Positions 53,601 through 62,973 of a stretch of DNA of 64,000 nt are shown piece after piece. This DNA is from Saprospiraceae bacterium UBA2329 (GTDB lineage Bacteria > Bacteroidota > Bacteroidia > Chitinophagales > Saprospiraceae). Location of the stretch: assembly GCA_002344975.1 (NCBI GenBank), contig DDUV01000012.1:22492-86491 (forward strand). The letters are read 5' to 3'. The notes beneath the pieces were generated by a model that did not search any database, was not told where the DNA came from, and was given only the letters and a program-made list of their open reading frames with translations. Each line of letters opens with the position of its first letter. The stretch's first letter is position 1. Both the position numbers and the translations under genes were made by a program.

Positions 53601-56600
53601 AAACCGCTGCCGTAAACCTCGTCTTGTTCGTAAAACCTCAGTTTTCCGACCAATTGATAGGCCGCCCCGCTCGCGTTGATGGCAAAGGAATCCACTCGGA
53701 CGCCCTCATAGCGCCATATTTGCTTGCGCTGCACGGTGTCCAAATACACGCTGAACAATATGCTGGCCGTGCCCTCGGCCGCAAATCCCCGGTCGGAGGT
53801 GCCCATCAGGTTGACGGCCGCGCCGATGCTGAGGGCCAATGGTGTGCGGGGTATGCTGTCGGCGCCGATGATGGGTTCTTCGCCTTGCGTCAGACTGAAA
53901 GAGCGGATACTGAGCGGGAACTTAGACAGGAACTGCTGGTTGCCGCTCGAATATTCCCACGAGCCGATGTTGACGAGGTAGGGCGGGGCCGTACTGACGA
54001 TGAAGTCCTGAAACTGTAAACTCGCCACCTCAAGGGTGTCGGTGGGGCGGGCGGCGCGGCCTACGGTGGGCTTCATGGAGGCCATGCCGTAGAGGTAGGC
54101 GCGGGCCGAAAACTCGCGCTCGCTCACGTCGTAGTCCAATTCGATGCGGGTATTTTCGTACAATTCCACATCAGCTTTCCAGGCGCTCAGGCGCATGGTG
54201 TCTTCGCCGATGCCCACCGAGAAGCGATAGGCCGAGTCGGGCTGAATGAGACAGGTATAACGGAAGGCATTTTCAAAAGAGGGCACTTTGGTGGTGCCTA
54301 CAAAACCGACGTGGTGAAACTGGTTTTGCTGAATGCCGATTTGCAGAGTATCCAACGAAAACTCCCAGGTGCCCACGCGGCCGCGGTCGCGGGAGAGCAC
54401 GTTGATGCCGGTGACGTTGCCCGTAAAGCCTGTTTGGTCTATGATGAGATCAGAAGCGACCACCTGTACCGGTGCGCCGCGCGAGCCGTAGAAGCGCTCC
54501 GGCACTTTCACGCGGGCGGTGCGCAGGTAGAAGCCCGTCCAGCGGGGATTGAGGTCGCCGGCCAGCGAATCGGGGTTGACATCGGCGTGGGAGTAGCCGT
54601 CGGGGAAGACCACACTGGCGGGAGTCATTTCATCGCTGAAGTCAAAGACCATGTTTTGCACTTCCCACCCCCAGTCGCGCAGGCGAGGAATTTCAAACGG
54701 GGTGATGCTCATATCGGCCACAAACTGCCCCCATTTGGGCATGGCGGCCACGAAGGTTCCGGTGACGAAATCGTCGGGGGCCACGGTGAGCGAGTCGGGG
54801 TGTAATGCCACCAACAGGCTGGGACAAAATTCCACCTTGCCGTCTATGCTGATGCCGCGCAAGCCGTTGCAATCCCAACTGACGTAAGAATTGGGGCTTT
54901 GCAAAACGGTAAGCCTGATTTTACTGCTCCACTTGGCCGAGTGGTTGGTCATCAGTTGCATACGCGCCTCGCCGAGCAGACCGCCGGGGTGGAACGCAAC
55001 GTCTATGGCCTGAAAGGCGACATAGCGGTTGGCAGGTTCTTCGGTGGCGGTAGAATCGGCGGCGACTGCCGTGGAGGTGCTGTCGGGTACAGTGGCCGGA
55101 GTAGAGGCAGCCGTTGAGTCGGGGGTGTTGCCGGATGTGCCGGGCAAACCTGCCGTGAAGTAGGCATTCAGCGTAGCGCCCTGTGGACGGAACACGATGT
55201 TGTCTATCACGATGGCATTGGGATAACCGCCCAAAATGAAAGGCAGGGTGTTGGCGCCGGCGTTCAAGCCTGCATTAAAGGGCAGAGAATCAGGCTCGTA
55301 GGTGGCAAATGGATTGGCATATACGCTGGTGTCGGGGTAGGGTGTGAAAGCAGGAGGGATAGAGTCTGCCGGCGGAGTGGCGGTGGTTGTGCCGGTGGTC
55401 GTGCTCGCTCCGGCGCCCGTTCCTCCTGCGGGTGTTCCTGTACTCACTGCTGTTGAATCAGTGCCGCAAATGGTGGCCATATTTTCTACCGGCATTTCGG
55501 CGAGTTCTTCCAGAATTTGCTCCGGCGATTTCCAGTCGGGGATACTTTCCAATCCTTTGGTAAAGGCATATACCTCGCCGTCAATCACCTGTTTGTCGGT
55601 ATTGACCATCAGGCCCTCAAATTTGCAAATAAAGCGCTTGCCGGCCATCCAGTTGATGCGAATCTGGCCGGTGCCGTCCCATCCGCCGGGCGTTTCTTCG
55701 GATGCCGTGACCTCGGTGATGCGCATCTGAAAACCTCCCACCGTGACGACATCGCCGTATTGGAGAGCGGCAATGGGGCGGGTATTGGCGGGCAGCGGGA
55801 AGGTGGCGGGGTCGGTACAGTCGAAATCTACTATTTCCAAAGAGTCGGTGACGGCGTAATAGGAGTTGGAAAACGGCCCCTGATAGTCGCCGTTGCACAG
55901 GGTTTGCACCTGAATTTCATAAGCGGTGGCGTCTATGAGGTTTTCTAAGTTGTGGGTTGTCAGCAGGGTTTCGTCCTCGTACCAGTTGGCGCCGGGCGTG
56001 TCGCGTTCGCGGTAACGCACCACATACCGGTTGAAGCCGGGCCGGGGCGTCCATTCCACGCGGATGCTGCTCTCGTTTTGCGTTTCCACGGCGATGTTGT
56101 CGGGGGCGCGGCAGGCTTCTCCGTAGGTGAAAAATTCAGGCGCGCTCCAGCCATCGTTGTAGAAGGAATTTTGCATCGTAATGTCCTGAGCACGAACGCG
56201 AACGAGATAACTGCCGCCGAGTTCCAACTGCGGGTCGGCGGGGCTGATAAAGGCCGCCGTCACGGTGTTGATGGTCAGTTCCAAGAACGGCTGCGTGTAT
56301 TGCACAATGAGATCGGGGGTGAGCTGGTTGTTGGGGTCGAACTCGAAAACCTGAAGGGTGTATTGCACCGGAAAACCTGCTACATGGCGGGGCTGCCATT
56401 GCACGGCGAGGTTTTGTGGGAAAATGGGCGATTGAAACCCAATGGGCGCCAGGATCACGGGAGGGTCGTGCCGCACGGCCACAATGCCCGTACAACTACG
56501 CGCCGAGGCCGCCGATTCGTCGGTACGACCATAAGCATGTACCGTGAAACATACGGAATACAGGCCGTCGGGCAGCGAGCCTTGCTGCAAATACTGCTGC

Positions 56601-56971
56601 TTGCTGATGCCCTGAAAGTCTAAGTTGTTGATGTCCAGATACTCGGCCAAATCGGCGCCGCGCACCTGCACAGGTATGCCGTAGCTGAGGGTGATGGGGC
56701 GGGGCTGGAAGTCGGCGCGGGTTTGCAGCTTGATACCCTGGCCTTCAATTTCCACTACCAAGCGCACCTGATACGACAATTCATTGCGGTCGTTCAGGAT
56801 CATGGACACGCCAAGCCGGTTGAAGCCGGGCGCCGCCAATTCCGCCAGATTGCCCGTATGCGGCGGGTTCGACTGCGCCACCAGCGTCACCGGATACACC
56901 TGCGCCTGAAGGGCGGGCGCGCTCAGCAGCAGCATTGCCATGAAAAAAGTAAAGTATCTGATGGTTTTCAT
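50648..56971 (-). CDS. Very large secreted protein of unknown function with FN3 domain
   Basis: 2107 residues with a signal peptide ending LQAQ. An N-terminal beta-rich part (about 20-290; YPVTLVAQSNPPHTG) is followed by an FN3 domain (about 294-385; SIRVEWTPRPGFNRYVVRY), a Thr/Gly-rich linker (about 515-560) and a long beta-rich body (about 600-1700) with glycine-rich amphipathic strands such as SLYGFGGGASYKV and FYASFGAGAGFDVML. The C-terminal part is more mixed and has no T9SS domain. The body resembles a beta-sheet scaffold or barrel, but I do not recognise the family; the N-terminus may be of the TANFOR type described in Tannerella, which I could not verify. It is operonic with the FN3 protein (17-bp overlap) and follows the barrel gene. 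Confidence 0.8.
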   Translation of the reverse strand: MKTIRYFTFFMAMLLLSAPALQAQVYPVTLVAQSNPPHTGNLAELAAPGFNRLGVSMILNDRNELSYQVRLVVEIEGQGIKLQTRADFQPRPITLSYGIPVQVRGADLAEYLDINNLDFQGISKQQYLQQGSLPDGLYSVCFTVHAYGRTDESAASARSCTGIVAVRHDPPVILAPIGFQSPIFPQNLAVQWQPRHVAGFPVQYTLQVFEFDPNNQLTPDLIVQYTQPFLELTINTVTAAFISPADPQLELGGSYLVRVRAQDITMQNSFYNDGWSAPEFFTYGEACRAPDNIAVETQNESSIRVEWTPRPGFNRYVVRYRERDTPGANWYEDETLLTTHNLENLIDATAYEIQVQTLCNGDYQGPFSNSYYAVTDSLEIVDFDCTDPATFPLPANTRPIAALQYGDVVTVGGFQMRITEVTASEETPGGWDGTGQIRINWMAGKRFICKFEGLMVNTDKQVIDGEVYAFTKGLESIPDWKSPEQILEELAEMPVENMATICGTDSTAVSTGTPAGGTGAGASTTTGTTTATPPADSIPPAFTPYPDTSVYANPFATYEPDSLPFNAGLNAGANTLPFILGGYPNAIVIDNIVFRPQGATLNAYFTAGLPGTSGNTPDSTAASTPATVPDSTSTAVAADSTATEEPANRYVAFQAIDVAFHPGGLLGEARMQLMTNHSAKWSSKIRLTVLQSPNSYVSWDCNGLRGISIDGKVEFCPSLLVALHPDSLTVAPDDFVTGTFVAAMPKWGQFVADMSITPFEIPRLRDWGWEVQNMVFDFSDEMTPASVVFPDGYSHADVNPDSLAGDLNPRWTGFYLRTARVKVPERFYGSRGAPVQVVASDLIIDQTGFTGNVTGINVLSRDRGRVGTWEFSLDTLQIGIQQNQFHHVGFVGTTKVPSFENAFRYTCLIQPDSAYRFSVGIGEDTMRLSAWKADVELYENTRIELDYDVSEREFSARAYLYGMASMKPTVGRAARPTDTLEVASLQFQDFIVSTAPPYLVNIGSWEYSSGNQQFLSKFPLSIRSFSLTQGEEPIIGADSIPRTPLALSIGAAVNLMGTSDRGFAAEGTASILFSVYLDTVQRKQIWRYEGVRVDSFAINASGAAYQLVGKLRFYEQDEVYGSGFRAMLTATFTPRLTVSAVAQFGTKNTFRYWFADALVSFNPGIALGTTGLSLYGFGGGASYKVARERFANIVLPDSTGMSVPANMDNQIGRSLSGTIYVPDSTAGLGIKAMVALGTARREVFNGSLTFEIIFNSSWGVRSIGFIGDGRFLTPPPTPGQPGPEPSLRCILDMSYDFEHEAFHATLDLYVNHMNVVKGAYPQNLAGRGVIHVDPNDWYIHLGTPQRRVMFSYSLAGLSNLARPNPGNTPPPDSSGLQIDWANAGLLLTVYLDAGTILPPFPDIPQRVQSILGGGNFSIVSRDDPRFASGGGVMFGASVELSIPDLSFLMFYASFGAGAGFDVMLRDYGLDARCAGNETSSSPIGINGWYATGQLWGYIEGSVGIKVNLFTVKGRFEILSLAVAAVLQTRLPNPLWARGIVGGRFRILSGLVSGNCRFEFEFGKKCDIVGGSELAGIEVIASTKPDGNTAADVDVFARPQATFNLAMGEVFELQDDDGNYWQYRAKIHEFGLLKMTEGDEDGEAVAGEIRWNAASDVVGFKPDDVLDGNSPYRLVVRVRFDKKGRYEQEWRELKKLSGKSEEQEAIVDFTTGPAPDYIPASNIAFSYPVRDQFNYLKQESGQGYIQLKQGQAYLFKGHPNWSYASEAGLWEQKLRIMNGNQQVHTANFSYNNSTRRISFTMPTGATTLPNNAILSLSLTTMPLVNDDSLNANIQTIRSELVNMQTSPADTAFTNIMLEERVAATVQRGRQPRNFYASHFRTSLYNTFIQKMNALNMSQSWLNPVFLDPNVTSGATINDFGVFVTGNELFDLFDQTGYDNGDTTLAPLVQPIADLSVTGGNWYNNSVYPYMYQHFPAAAQDITLSWRNPAILGDVPAKAVSIYQLDTPHRLTEEDVQTRTAIIPQPVTGLAYQVPFNALFDSFDYKHKVLNFMASNPNTALPAAWINFVQGNMQYPPFGTYRVKLEYRLPGINTLTSQHTLNLIYGTSN

Positions 56972-57059
56972 TGCTGTGTTTTTAACAGGATTCTCAAGAT
57001 TTTTGAATCTCCAAGATTCGGCATGGCGGATGTTGATATAAAAGAGTACTCAGATTTTG

Positions 57060-57090
57060 AATTTGACAAATCTTGAAGATTTGTCAAATT
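57060..57090. repeat. Perfect 15-bp palindrome upstream of the 2107-residue protein gene
   Basis: AATTTGACAAATCTT (57060-57074) and AAGATTTGTCAAATT (57076-57090) are perfect inverses around one G. A second small hairpin, GAATCT-CCA-AGATTC, lies near 57006-57020. No T-run follows on the minus strand, so it is a repeat or operator candidate rather than a terminator. Confidence 0.7.
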
Positions 57091-57114
57091 TTATCACCCA
57101 CACTCACCCCTCAC

Positions 57115-58866
57115 TCACTCACCCCTCACCTCTGTTTTCAACAGTTTCACATTCCTCACAAAATTGTAATTGTACATCAACTGCCCGTACCACTCGGTAA
57201 AGCCCTGAATGCCGGCCACCGCCGATGAGCGGCTGATGAGGTTGGTGTTGAAACTCAGGGTGTGTACTTTGTTGACCAACAGCGAACTGCCCAGCCCGAA
57301 GTTGAATACGCCGTTGTTGCCGGCTTCCGCAAACACCTGATTGTAGGCGATGCGGCCGTTGAGTTGCAATTTCCGGTTCAGGTAGCCTTTGGTGACGCCC
57401 AGCGTGGGCGAGAGTACGAAGTTGTCGAAGGCGGCCAATTGCGTGCGGTTGGCGTTGAAAGCCGCGTTGAAACGGAAATCCCTTTTGGGTTGCGAAAGCG
57501 AATACATCAGGCTGCCGTTGAAAAACTGCGATTTTGCATCGGGCTGAATCACGTCGTCTATGATGCTGTTGGCGCGCTGATGCGTGAGGATGAGCGAGAT
57601 AGAACTGGGGTTGTCTTTGTTGCGAAGGTTGTAGGTGACGGCTCCATTGGCAGTTTGGGTGGTTTGGGCCAGAATAATGCTGTCAACAGGAGAACCCGGA
57701 TCGAAAAGGGTGCGCAATTTACTGGTATTCTGAAAGTTGGAAAACGAAGCGTTGAAATTCCAGCGCTCGCTTGGATTGTAAGAAGTATTGAACGAACCCA
57801 CCAGACGCTGCGTGCCGTTGCGCTCAAAGTCGTCCAGATTGGTGCGCTCGAGACCGCCGTTGGCAAACACGGTGAGCTTGTTTTTCAGCAGGCTTTTGTT
57901 GAAACCCACCGTGAAATACTCCGCATCGCTGAGGAAAAAGAGGGCGCCCATCGTTCGGAATCCCCGGTCTATGCGCTCATAGCCGGCCTGCAAGCCCAGC
58001 CCGCGCGTGTTGTACGCCAATTTGCCGCGCACAGCGTTACCGTTGAAGAGCGACACGGTGGGTTGCAACAGTCCCAGCAGGGTGTTCATGGCCTTGCGTT
58101 CGTTGGTAGCGAGCGGGTCCAAGCGCCGGTCCTGATTGTAGGCGCTGCGGGCCAATTCTATCTCTGCGTTGAATTTTTTGCCCAATTGCTGCCGCCCGTT
58201 CAGGCTCACCACGGCATTGTTGGCCGGGAGTACCGCGCGCATCAGCGGCTGCGTGATGGAGTTGGGATCGTCCCAGGCGCCGAACACCATAATATGATAC
58301 TCGCTGTTGACGCCCGTAATGCCCGCTTTGAATCCGTAGCCGGTGCGCAGATAGGCGGGTTCCAGCATTTGTTGGCTCAGCAGATCTTCGGCCACCGCCC
58401 TGCGCAGGCGTCCGTACATGCCCGCCACATACAGCCGTCCGGGTTGCAATTCGAAGCCGGCGCCCCGGAAGTTGATGGAGTTGAGGGTGTATTTGGAAAA
58501 ATTGAGACTGCGGTCGCCGAGGTGCAGGCGCGCCCATTTGTAGGTAGGACTGATGCCGGTGAAGGTGTAGCTGGGCAGGTTGAACTGCCGGTTGGCATCG
58601 GAAAAGGCCAGCGAAAACGGCGCGGAAATACCTGCAAAACTGAGGTTGAGATTGGCTAAGATGCGCCATTGCAGTGCGTCGCGGCGGGCGGCTATACCGT
58701 CGGATGTGTAAAAGTTATTGGCCAGATTCAGCCCGCCGGTAATCTGGAGCGGCCCCCGGAACGATTGCCCGATTTGGGAAACATCCTGCCCGGCTGCCGG
58801 CATGGCCATCATGGTCAGGAATATGAAAACCGGCCAGGCGATTTTTCGTGTGTTCAAGTACTGCAT
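57115..58866 (-). CDS. Probable outer-membrane beta-barrel protein of unknown function
   Basis: 583 residues with a signal peptide ending AAGQ. The mature part is rich in alternating polar/hydrophobic strands with aromatic ends, for example WRILANLNLSFAG, RWNFNASFSNFQNTS and FNFGLGSSLLVNKVHTL, as expected for a large barrel, with no plug or TonB box visible. I do not recognise a named family. It is the first gene of the group leading to the 2107-residue protein, the FN3 protein and the giant adhesin, and has its own promoter-like box (58898-58905). A role as an outer-membrane partner of the adhesin, comparable to SprF for SprB, is a hypothesis based on position and barrel character only. Confidence 0.78.
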   Translation of the reverse strand: MQYLNTRKIAWPVFIFLTMMAMPAAGQDVSQIGQSFRGPLQITGGLNLANNFYTSDGIAARRDALQWRILANLNLSFAGISAPFSLAFSDANRQFNLPSYTFTGISPTYKWARLHLGDRSLNFSKYTLNSINFRGAGFELQPGRLYVAGMYGRLRRAVAEDLLSQQMLEPAYLRTGYGFKAGITGVNSEYHIMVFGAWDDPNSITQPLMRAVLPANNAVVSLNGRQQLGKKFNAEIELARSAYNQDRRLDPLATNERKAMNTLLGLLQPTVSLFNGNAVRGKLAYNTRGLGLQAGYERIDRGFRTMGALFFLSDAEYFTVGFNKSLLKNKLTVFANGGLERTNLDDFERNGTQRLVGSFNTSYNPSERWNFNASFSNFQNTSKLRTLFDPGSPVDSIILAQTTQTANGAVTYNLRNKDNPSSISLILTHQRANSIIDDVIQPDAKSQFFNGSLMYSLSQPKRDFRFNAAFNANRTQLAAFDNFVLSPTLGVTKGYLNRKLQLNGRIAYNQVFAEAGNNGVFNFGLGSSLLVNKVHTLSFNTNLISRSSAVAGIQGFTEWYGQLMYNYNFVRNVKLLKTEVRGE

Positions 58867-58897
58867 ACGCTACGATGGATTGGTGTCCTTTCGGTAG

Positions 58898-58905
58898 CAA
58901 ATGTA
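58898..58905 (-). promoter_or_regulatory. Candidate -7 promoter box for the barrel-to-adhesin operon
   Basis: TACATTTG on the minus strand matches TAnnTTTG and lies 31 bp upstream of the ATG at 58866. It would drive the barrel, 2107-residue, FN3 and adhesin genes separately from hybrid regulator 2. The upstream TTGG is further away than usual. Confidence 0.42.
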
Positions 58906-58964
58906 CTTTCACAGGCCCTCGGCGGGCTTCCAATAATTGGTCAAAAATCACTGATTATGTTGCA

Positions 58965-61900
58965 TCAAGCCTTGAATTGACTCGGCCGCACCCCAAACGC
59001 CTCCACAAACGCATCCGAAAAATACGCCGGCGTAGAGAAGCCCACTTCGTAGGCTATTTCGGTCACGTTTTTGGTTGTCGTTCGGAGGAGTTCCTGGGCG
59101 CGTTGCAGGCGGATGTCGCGGATAAAAACGGAGGGCGACTTGCCGGTGAGGGCTTTGATTTTTCTGAACATCTGGCTGCGACTCATGCCCGCCAGCTTGG
59201 CCAATTGGTCTATGTCGAAATCGGCGTCGGTCAGGCGGGGTTCGGCCAAGTGGCGTATTTTCAACAAAAAAGCGTCCTCTATCTCGATGCCTGGGTCGGG
59301 TACTGCCGCCGGCAGCGGCTCCAATGATGCGTATCGCTCGCGCAGGCGTTGCCGTTGGAGGAGGAGATTGCCCGCACGCAGCAACAACTCTTCGCGGTGG
59401 AATGGCTTGGCCAAGTAGTCGTCGGCGCCCCGGCGGAGACCCGCAATGCGCGAATCGAGGTCGGCTTTGGCGGTGAGCAGGACGATGGGAATGTGGCTGC
59501 TGCGCTCGTCGTTTTTCAGGGCGTCGCAGAGTTCCAGCCCGTCCATGCGGGGCATCATCACGTCGCTGACAATGAGGTCGGGGATGTGTTCCAATGCTTT
59601 TTCGAGGCCCTCCTGCCCGTCGGCGGCTTCGATGACGCGAAACTTGTCGGCGAGTATGTCCCGAATGAAAACGCGCATGTCGGGGTTGTCTTCCACCAAC
59701 AGCAGGGTGTTTTCGGCGTTGAGTTCGGGCGTGCCGGATTCGGTCGGCAAGGAGGGCGGCAGGAGCGTTTCGACCGCGCTTACCGGCTTTTCGGAGGCAG
59801 CTTCTTCGGCGGTAAATGAGCGCACCGGCAGTTCTATAAAAAAGACAGAACCCTGGCCCGGCCTGCTGTCCACGCCGATGTGTCCGCCGTGCAGTTGAGT
59901 CAGTTCTTTGGTGAGCGCCAGCCCGATGCCGCTGCCCGAAGCATGAAGCCGGGAAGTGGCATCGCTTTGGAAAAAACGCTCGAAAACGAGGGGCAACTGC
60001 TCCTCTGCAATGCCGACGCCGGTATCGCTCACCTCAATGCGGAGCACAGACTTCTGCGCGGCTTCAAAAGCGCGTACCTGTACGGCACCACCTTCGGGCG
60101 TGAATTTCAAGGCATTGGAAATCAGATTGGTAAATACCTGCTCCATCTTATCCCGGTCAAAAGGCAGCACCGCTCCGGGAATGTCGCATTGCACCTGCAA
60201 GCGGATGTTTTTGCTCATAGACAGCGATTCGAAGGCAAAAGCGCAGCCTTTCAGCAGGGGCAGCACATCGGCCTCCCGCATGTCCAATTGCATTTTGCCG
60301 GCCTCCAGCCGCGACAGGTCGAGCAGTTGATTGATGAGCCGCAGCAGCCGCCGGGCGTTGGATTCCATCACCTGATAGTGCCGCACGATGGCGGGGCGTT
60401 TTTCTTCTCCGCTCAGTTGTTCCAGCGGGCCGAGGATAAGGGTGAGCGGGGTGCGAAATTCGTGCGATATGTCTGCAAAAAAGCGCGACTTGAGCTGGTC
60501 CAATTCTTTGAGTTTTTCAAACTCCAACTGCTTGATTTTCAGTATATGTCTTTTCTCTACCTGCTTCATTTGCAGCTTCCATATCAGCCATACCAAGCCG
60601 GCAAACAGCAGCGCGTAGCACAGCCATGCCCAGACGCTGAGGTAAAACGGCGGCAGCACCCGAAACTCAAATTCGGCGGCCTCGCCCACCAGATCGTACA
60701 GGTTTTTGGCGCGCACTCTGAACCGGTAAAGACCCGCCGGAATGCCCGTGTAGTCTTTGTAGGTCTCGGCGCTCCAGTCCGACCAGTCATCATCGTAGCC
60801 CTCCAATTGATATTGGTACACCGTTTTTGTCTCGTCGTCAAAACCGGGCGCGGCATAGCGAAAACGCAGGGAATGGCGAGAGTGGCGCATTTTTTGGATG
60901 CCGCCGGGAAACGCGCCGGTGCCGGCATAGAGCAGCGAGTCGCCGTTCAGGGTCATTTCCCGAATCAGGGCAGGATAGGCCGCTGCCGTTCGGGCGGGTA
61001 TCGCAGCATCGTGCCGGACCAACTCGTCTGTGCCGCCAATCCACACAATGCCAGGCTGTTGTGGGTCGGGATACACCGTGAAAACCTGCATTGCTGCAAT
61101 GCGGGGCAAAATGTTGGGCCGCCATTCGTATTTCCCGTCGGCCCGCCACAAGGCCATGCCCGATTGCGCATTGTTGTCAGCAGTGAGCCAAAGATGCCCT
61201 TCGGGAGCGCGGGCGGCATGAAACAGCGGGAGGGCCGGATCGCTCAGACCTTCTACAAGCGTGCTGTCTCTGTAAAATCGTTGCCGGGCCTCGTCAAAAG
61301 CAAAGACGCCCTGCAAGGTGGCAAATCGCAGGCCCCGGTCGGTGGGAAAGCCAATAATGCGGTCGGCAGGCGGCAGGCCATGCTTCGTATCGTAGCGTTT
61401 GAGCGGCGCTTGGGAGGAAAAACCTTTGGAAAAATCGGCGAGTACCGGGCCTTCAAAATACCCGATGAGCCAAAGTCGCCCGTCGGGAGCTTCATAAAAA
61501 TGGCGGATTTCGTGCTCTACACCCTCCAGCCGCCCCTCGTCTTTCCATTGGCCATTGGTGTAATACAGGGTTTTAACGCCGCTGCGAAGCCCCACAAAAA
61601 GGCGGTTGGAGTCTTGCTGCGAACGGTGAACTGCAAAGCTGAACTCTTTGAAAATGAGCCGGCTCTGTCCGTTTTTGATTTCATAAATTCCATCAAAAGC
61701 GGCTGCCAGCAGAGAGGAACCAAAGGGCGCCAGGCTCCAGCACTGCGGCGATACGCCCGGCATTCGGCGGATGCGCTGCGGGGTGCGTACCACTGCGGGG
61801 CTGTCGTCCAAATAGTACAAGCCCATGATGGTGGCCAACCACAAACGCCCCTCGTGCCGCGCCATGTCCCAGATACTGCCCTCCATGCCTTCCCGCTCGC

Positions 61901-62942
61901 GGAAATAGCTCAGCGAAGCACCGGTTTCAGCGCGTGCAATGCCGGTTTGCAGGCCCGTCCACAAGCCCTGCTGCCGGTCTTCGTACAGACACAACACCGC
62001 ATCGTCGAGCAAGCCGGAAGCTTTGTTCAAGTGTTGCAACAGGCGTCCCCTCGCATCCGTGATGACAACGCCCCTGAGCATGGTGCCGAAGGCGTACCGC
62101 CCATGCGACAGGGCAATAGCGCTGAAAACCTGCCCCTCGGCGAGCAGGCTTTGCGCTTCCGTAAGAAAAGGGGTGGGCGCGCTTTGGCCGTCGTATTGAA
62201 AAATGCCTCTGCCGCGGGTGGCGATGAGCATATTTCGCTCCTGTTGCTCTTGTAAGGGAATCATGGCGGTGATGTCGGAGGCACTGAACGAGGCGGCGGC
62301 GGGAACCGGCTTCAGAGCATTGGAAACGAGGTGCCGGACGGGTTTATCTGTTTGAAAAACAAAGAGTTGGTTGTAAATGTAGTACGCCGACTGAAAAGCG
62401 CTCTCCGCCCGTATCGTGTGCATTTTGCGGCCGTCCCACCTGAAAATATATTGCGAACTGAGGAAATATACGCCGTCGGGCGTGGAGATGGTTTGCCAAA
62501 CATCGGTGAAATTGCGATGCCTTTCTTCCATCTCCGGCATCAGAGAAACGAACTTCAGTTGGCCTTTTTCGTCGGGCGCCAGATAGCCCAAATCGCCGTA
62601 GCCTCCTACAAAAATGCGCTCTCCGGCATCTATCGCCAGCGAGCGGGCAATGCGCCTGCCCCCCAATTTGATCAATCTCCACGACACGCCGTCGTACTCC
62701 AGCACGCCGTAGCTGTTGCCGAAATACATCACGCCGCGCCGGTCTTGCACGGCAGCCCAGTTTTGGTTGTGGGCGGCATATACTTCGGGAGGATAATTCC
62801 GAATAACAGGTAAACCTTGCAAGTAGGCAGGAGCCTTTTCGGTAATTGTATTTTGTGCCGTCAGGCGACCGAACAAAAGCAGTGCATACAAGGCAGCCAC
62901 TGCCACAAAACTCCATCGTCTTACCGCTGATTTCCAGATCAT
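58965..62942 (-). CDS. Hybrid two-component system regulator 2 (HTCS)
   Basis: 1325 residues from the ATG at 62942 (a TTG two codons earlier is less likely). Signal peptide ending LTAQ, beta-propeller sensor (about 35-660; GVMYFGNSYGVLEYDG), Y_Y_Y domain (about 690-760), membrane helix (about 767-790), HisKA with SHEFRTPL (His near 826), HATPase (NLISNALKF, DTGVGIAEEQ), receiver (VSDVMMPRMDGLE, Asp near 1126) and AraC HTH at the C-terminus. The propeller differs from that of regulator 1, so it senses a different signal or is an old paralogue. It lies directly upstream of the barrel-to-adhesin genes and 31 bp after the S41 protease gene, and is the natural regulator of the adhesin operon. Confidence 0.95.
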   Translation of the reverse strand: MIWKSAVRRWSFVAVAALYALLLFGRLTAQNTITEKAPAYLQGLPVIRNYPPEVYAAHNQNWAAVQDRRGVMYFGNSYGVLEYDGVSWRLIKLGGRRIARSLAIDAGERIFVGGYGDLGYLAPDEKGQLKFVSLMPEMEERHRNFTDVWQTISTPDGVYFLSSQYIFRWDGRKMHTIRAESAFQSAYYIYNQLFVFQTDKPVRHLVSNALKPVPAAASFSASDITAMIPLQEQQERNMLIATRGRGIFQYDGQSAPTPFLTEAQSLLAEGQVFSAIALSHGRYAFGTMLRGVVITDARGRLLQHLNKASGLLDDAVLCLYEDRQQGLWTGLQTGIARAETGASLSYFREREGMEGSIWDMARHEGRLWLATIMGLYYLDDSPAVVRTPQRIRRMPGVSPQCWSLAPFGSSLLAAAFDGIYEIKNGQSRLIFKEFSFAVHRSQQDSNRLFVGLRSGVKTLYYTNGQWKDEGRLEGVEHEIRHFYEAPDGRLWLIGYFEGPVLADFSKGFSSQAPLKRYDTKHGLPPADRIIGFPTDRGLRFATLQGVFAFDEARQRFYRDSTLVEGLSDPALPLFHAARAPEGHLWLTADNNAQSGMALWRADGKYEWRPNILPRIAAMQVFTVYPDPQQPGIVWIGGTDELVRHDAAIPARTAAAYPALIREMTLNGDSLLYAGTGAFPGGIQKMRHSRHSLRFRYAAPGFDDETKTVYQYQLEGYDDDWSDWSAETYKDYTGIPAGLYRFRVRAKNLYDLVGEAAEFEFRVLPPFYLSVWAWLCYALLFAGLVWLIWKLQMKQVEKRHILKIKQLEFEKLKELDQLKSRFFADISHEFRTPLTLILGPLEQLSGEEKRPAIVRHYQVMESNARRLLRLINQLLDLSRLEAGKMQLDMREADVLPLLKGCAFAFESLSMSKNIRLQVQCDIPGAVLPFDRDKMEQVFTNLISNALKFTPEGGAVQVRAFEAAQKSVLRIEVSDTGVGIAEEQLPLVFERFFQSDATSRLHASGSGIGLALTKELTQLHGGHIGVDSRPGQGSVFFIELPVRSFTAEEAASEKPVSAVETLLPPSLPTESGTPELNAENTLLLVEDNPDMRVFIRDILADKFRVIEAADGQEGLEKALEHIPDLIVSDVMMPRMDGLELCDALKNDERSSHIPIVLLTAKADLDSRIAGLRRGADDYLAKPFHREELLLRAGNLLLQRQRLRERYASLEPLPAAVPDPGIEIEDAFLLKIRHLAEPRLTDADFDIDQLAKLAGMSRSQMFRKIKALTGKSPSVFIRDIRLQRAQELLRTTTKNVTEIAYEVGFSTPAYFSDAFVEAFGVRPSQFKA

Positions 62943-62973
62943 GGCCAATTGATTCTCCTTCCTGAACTTCTCC

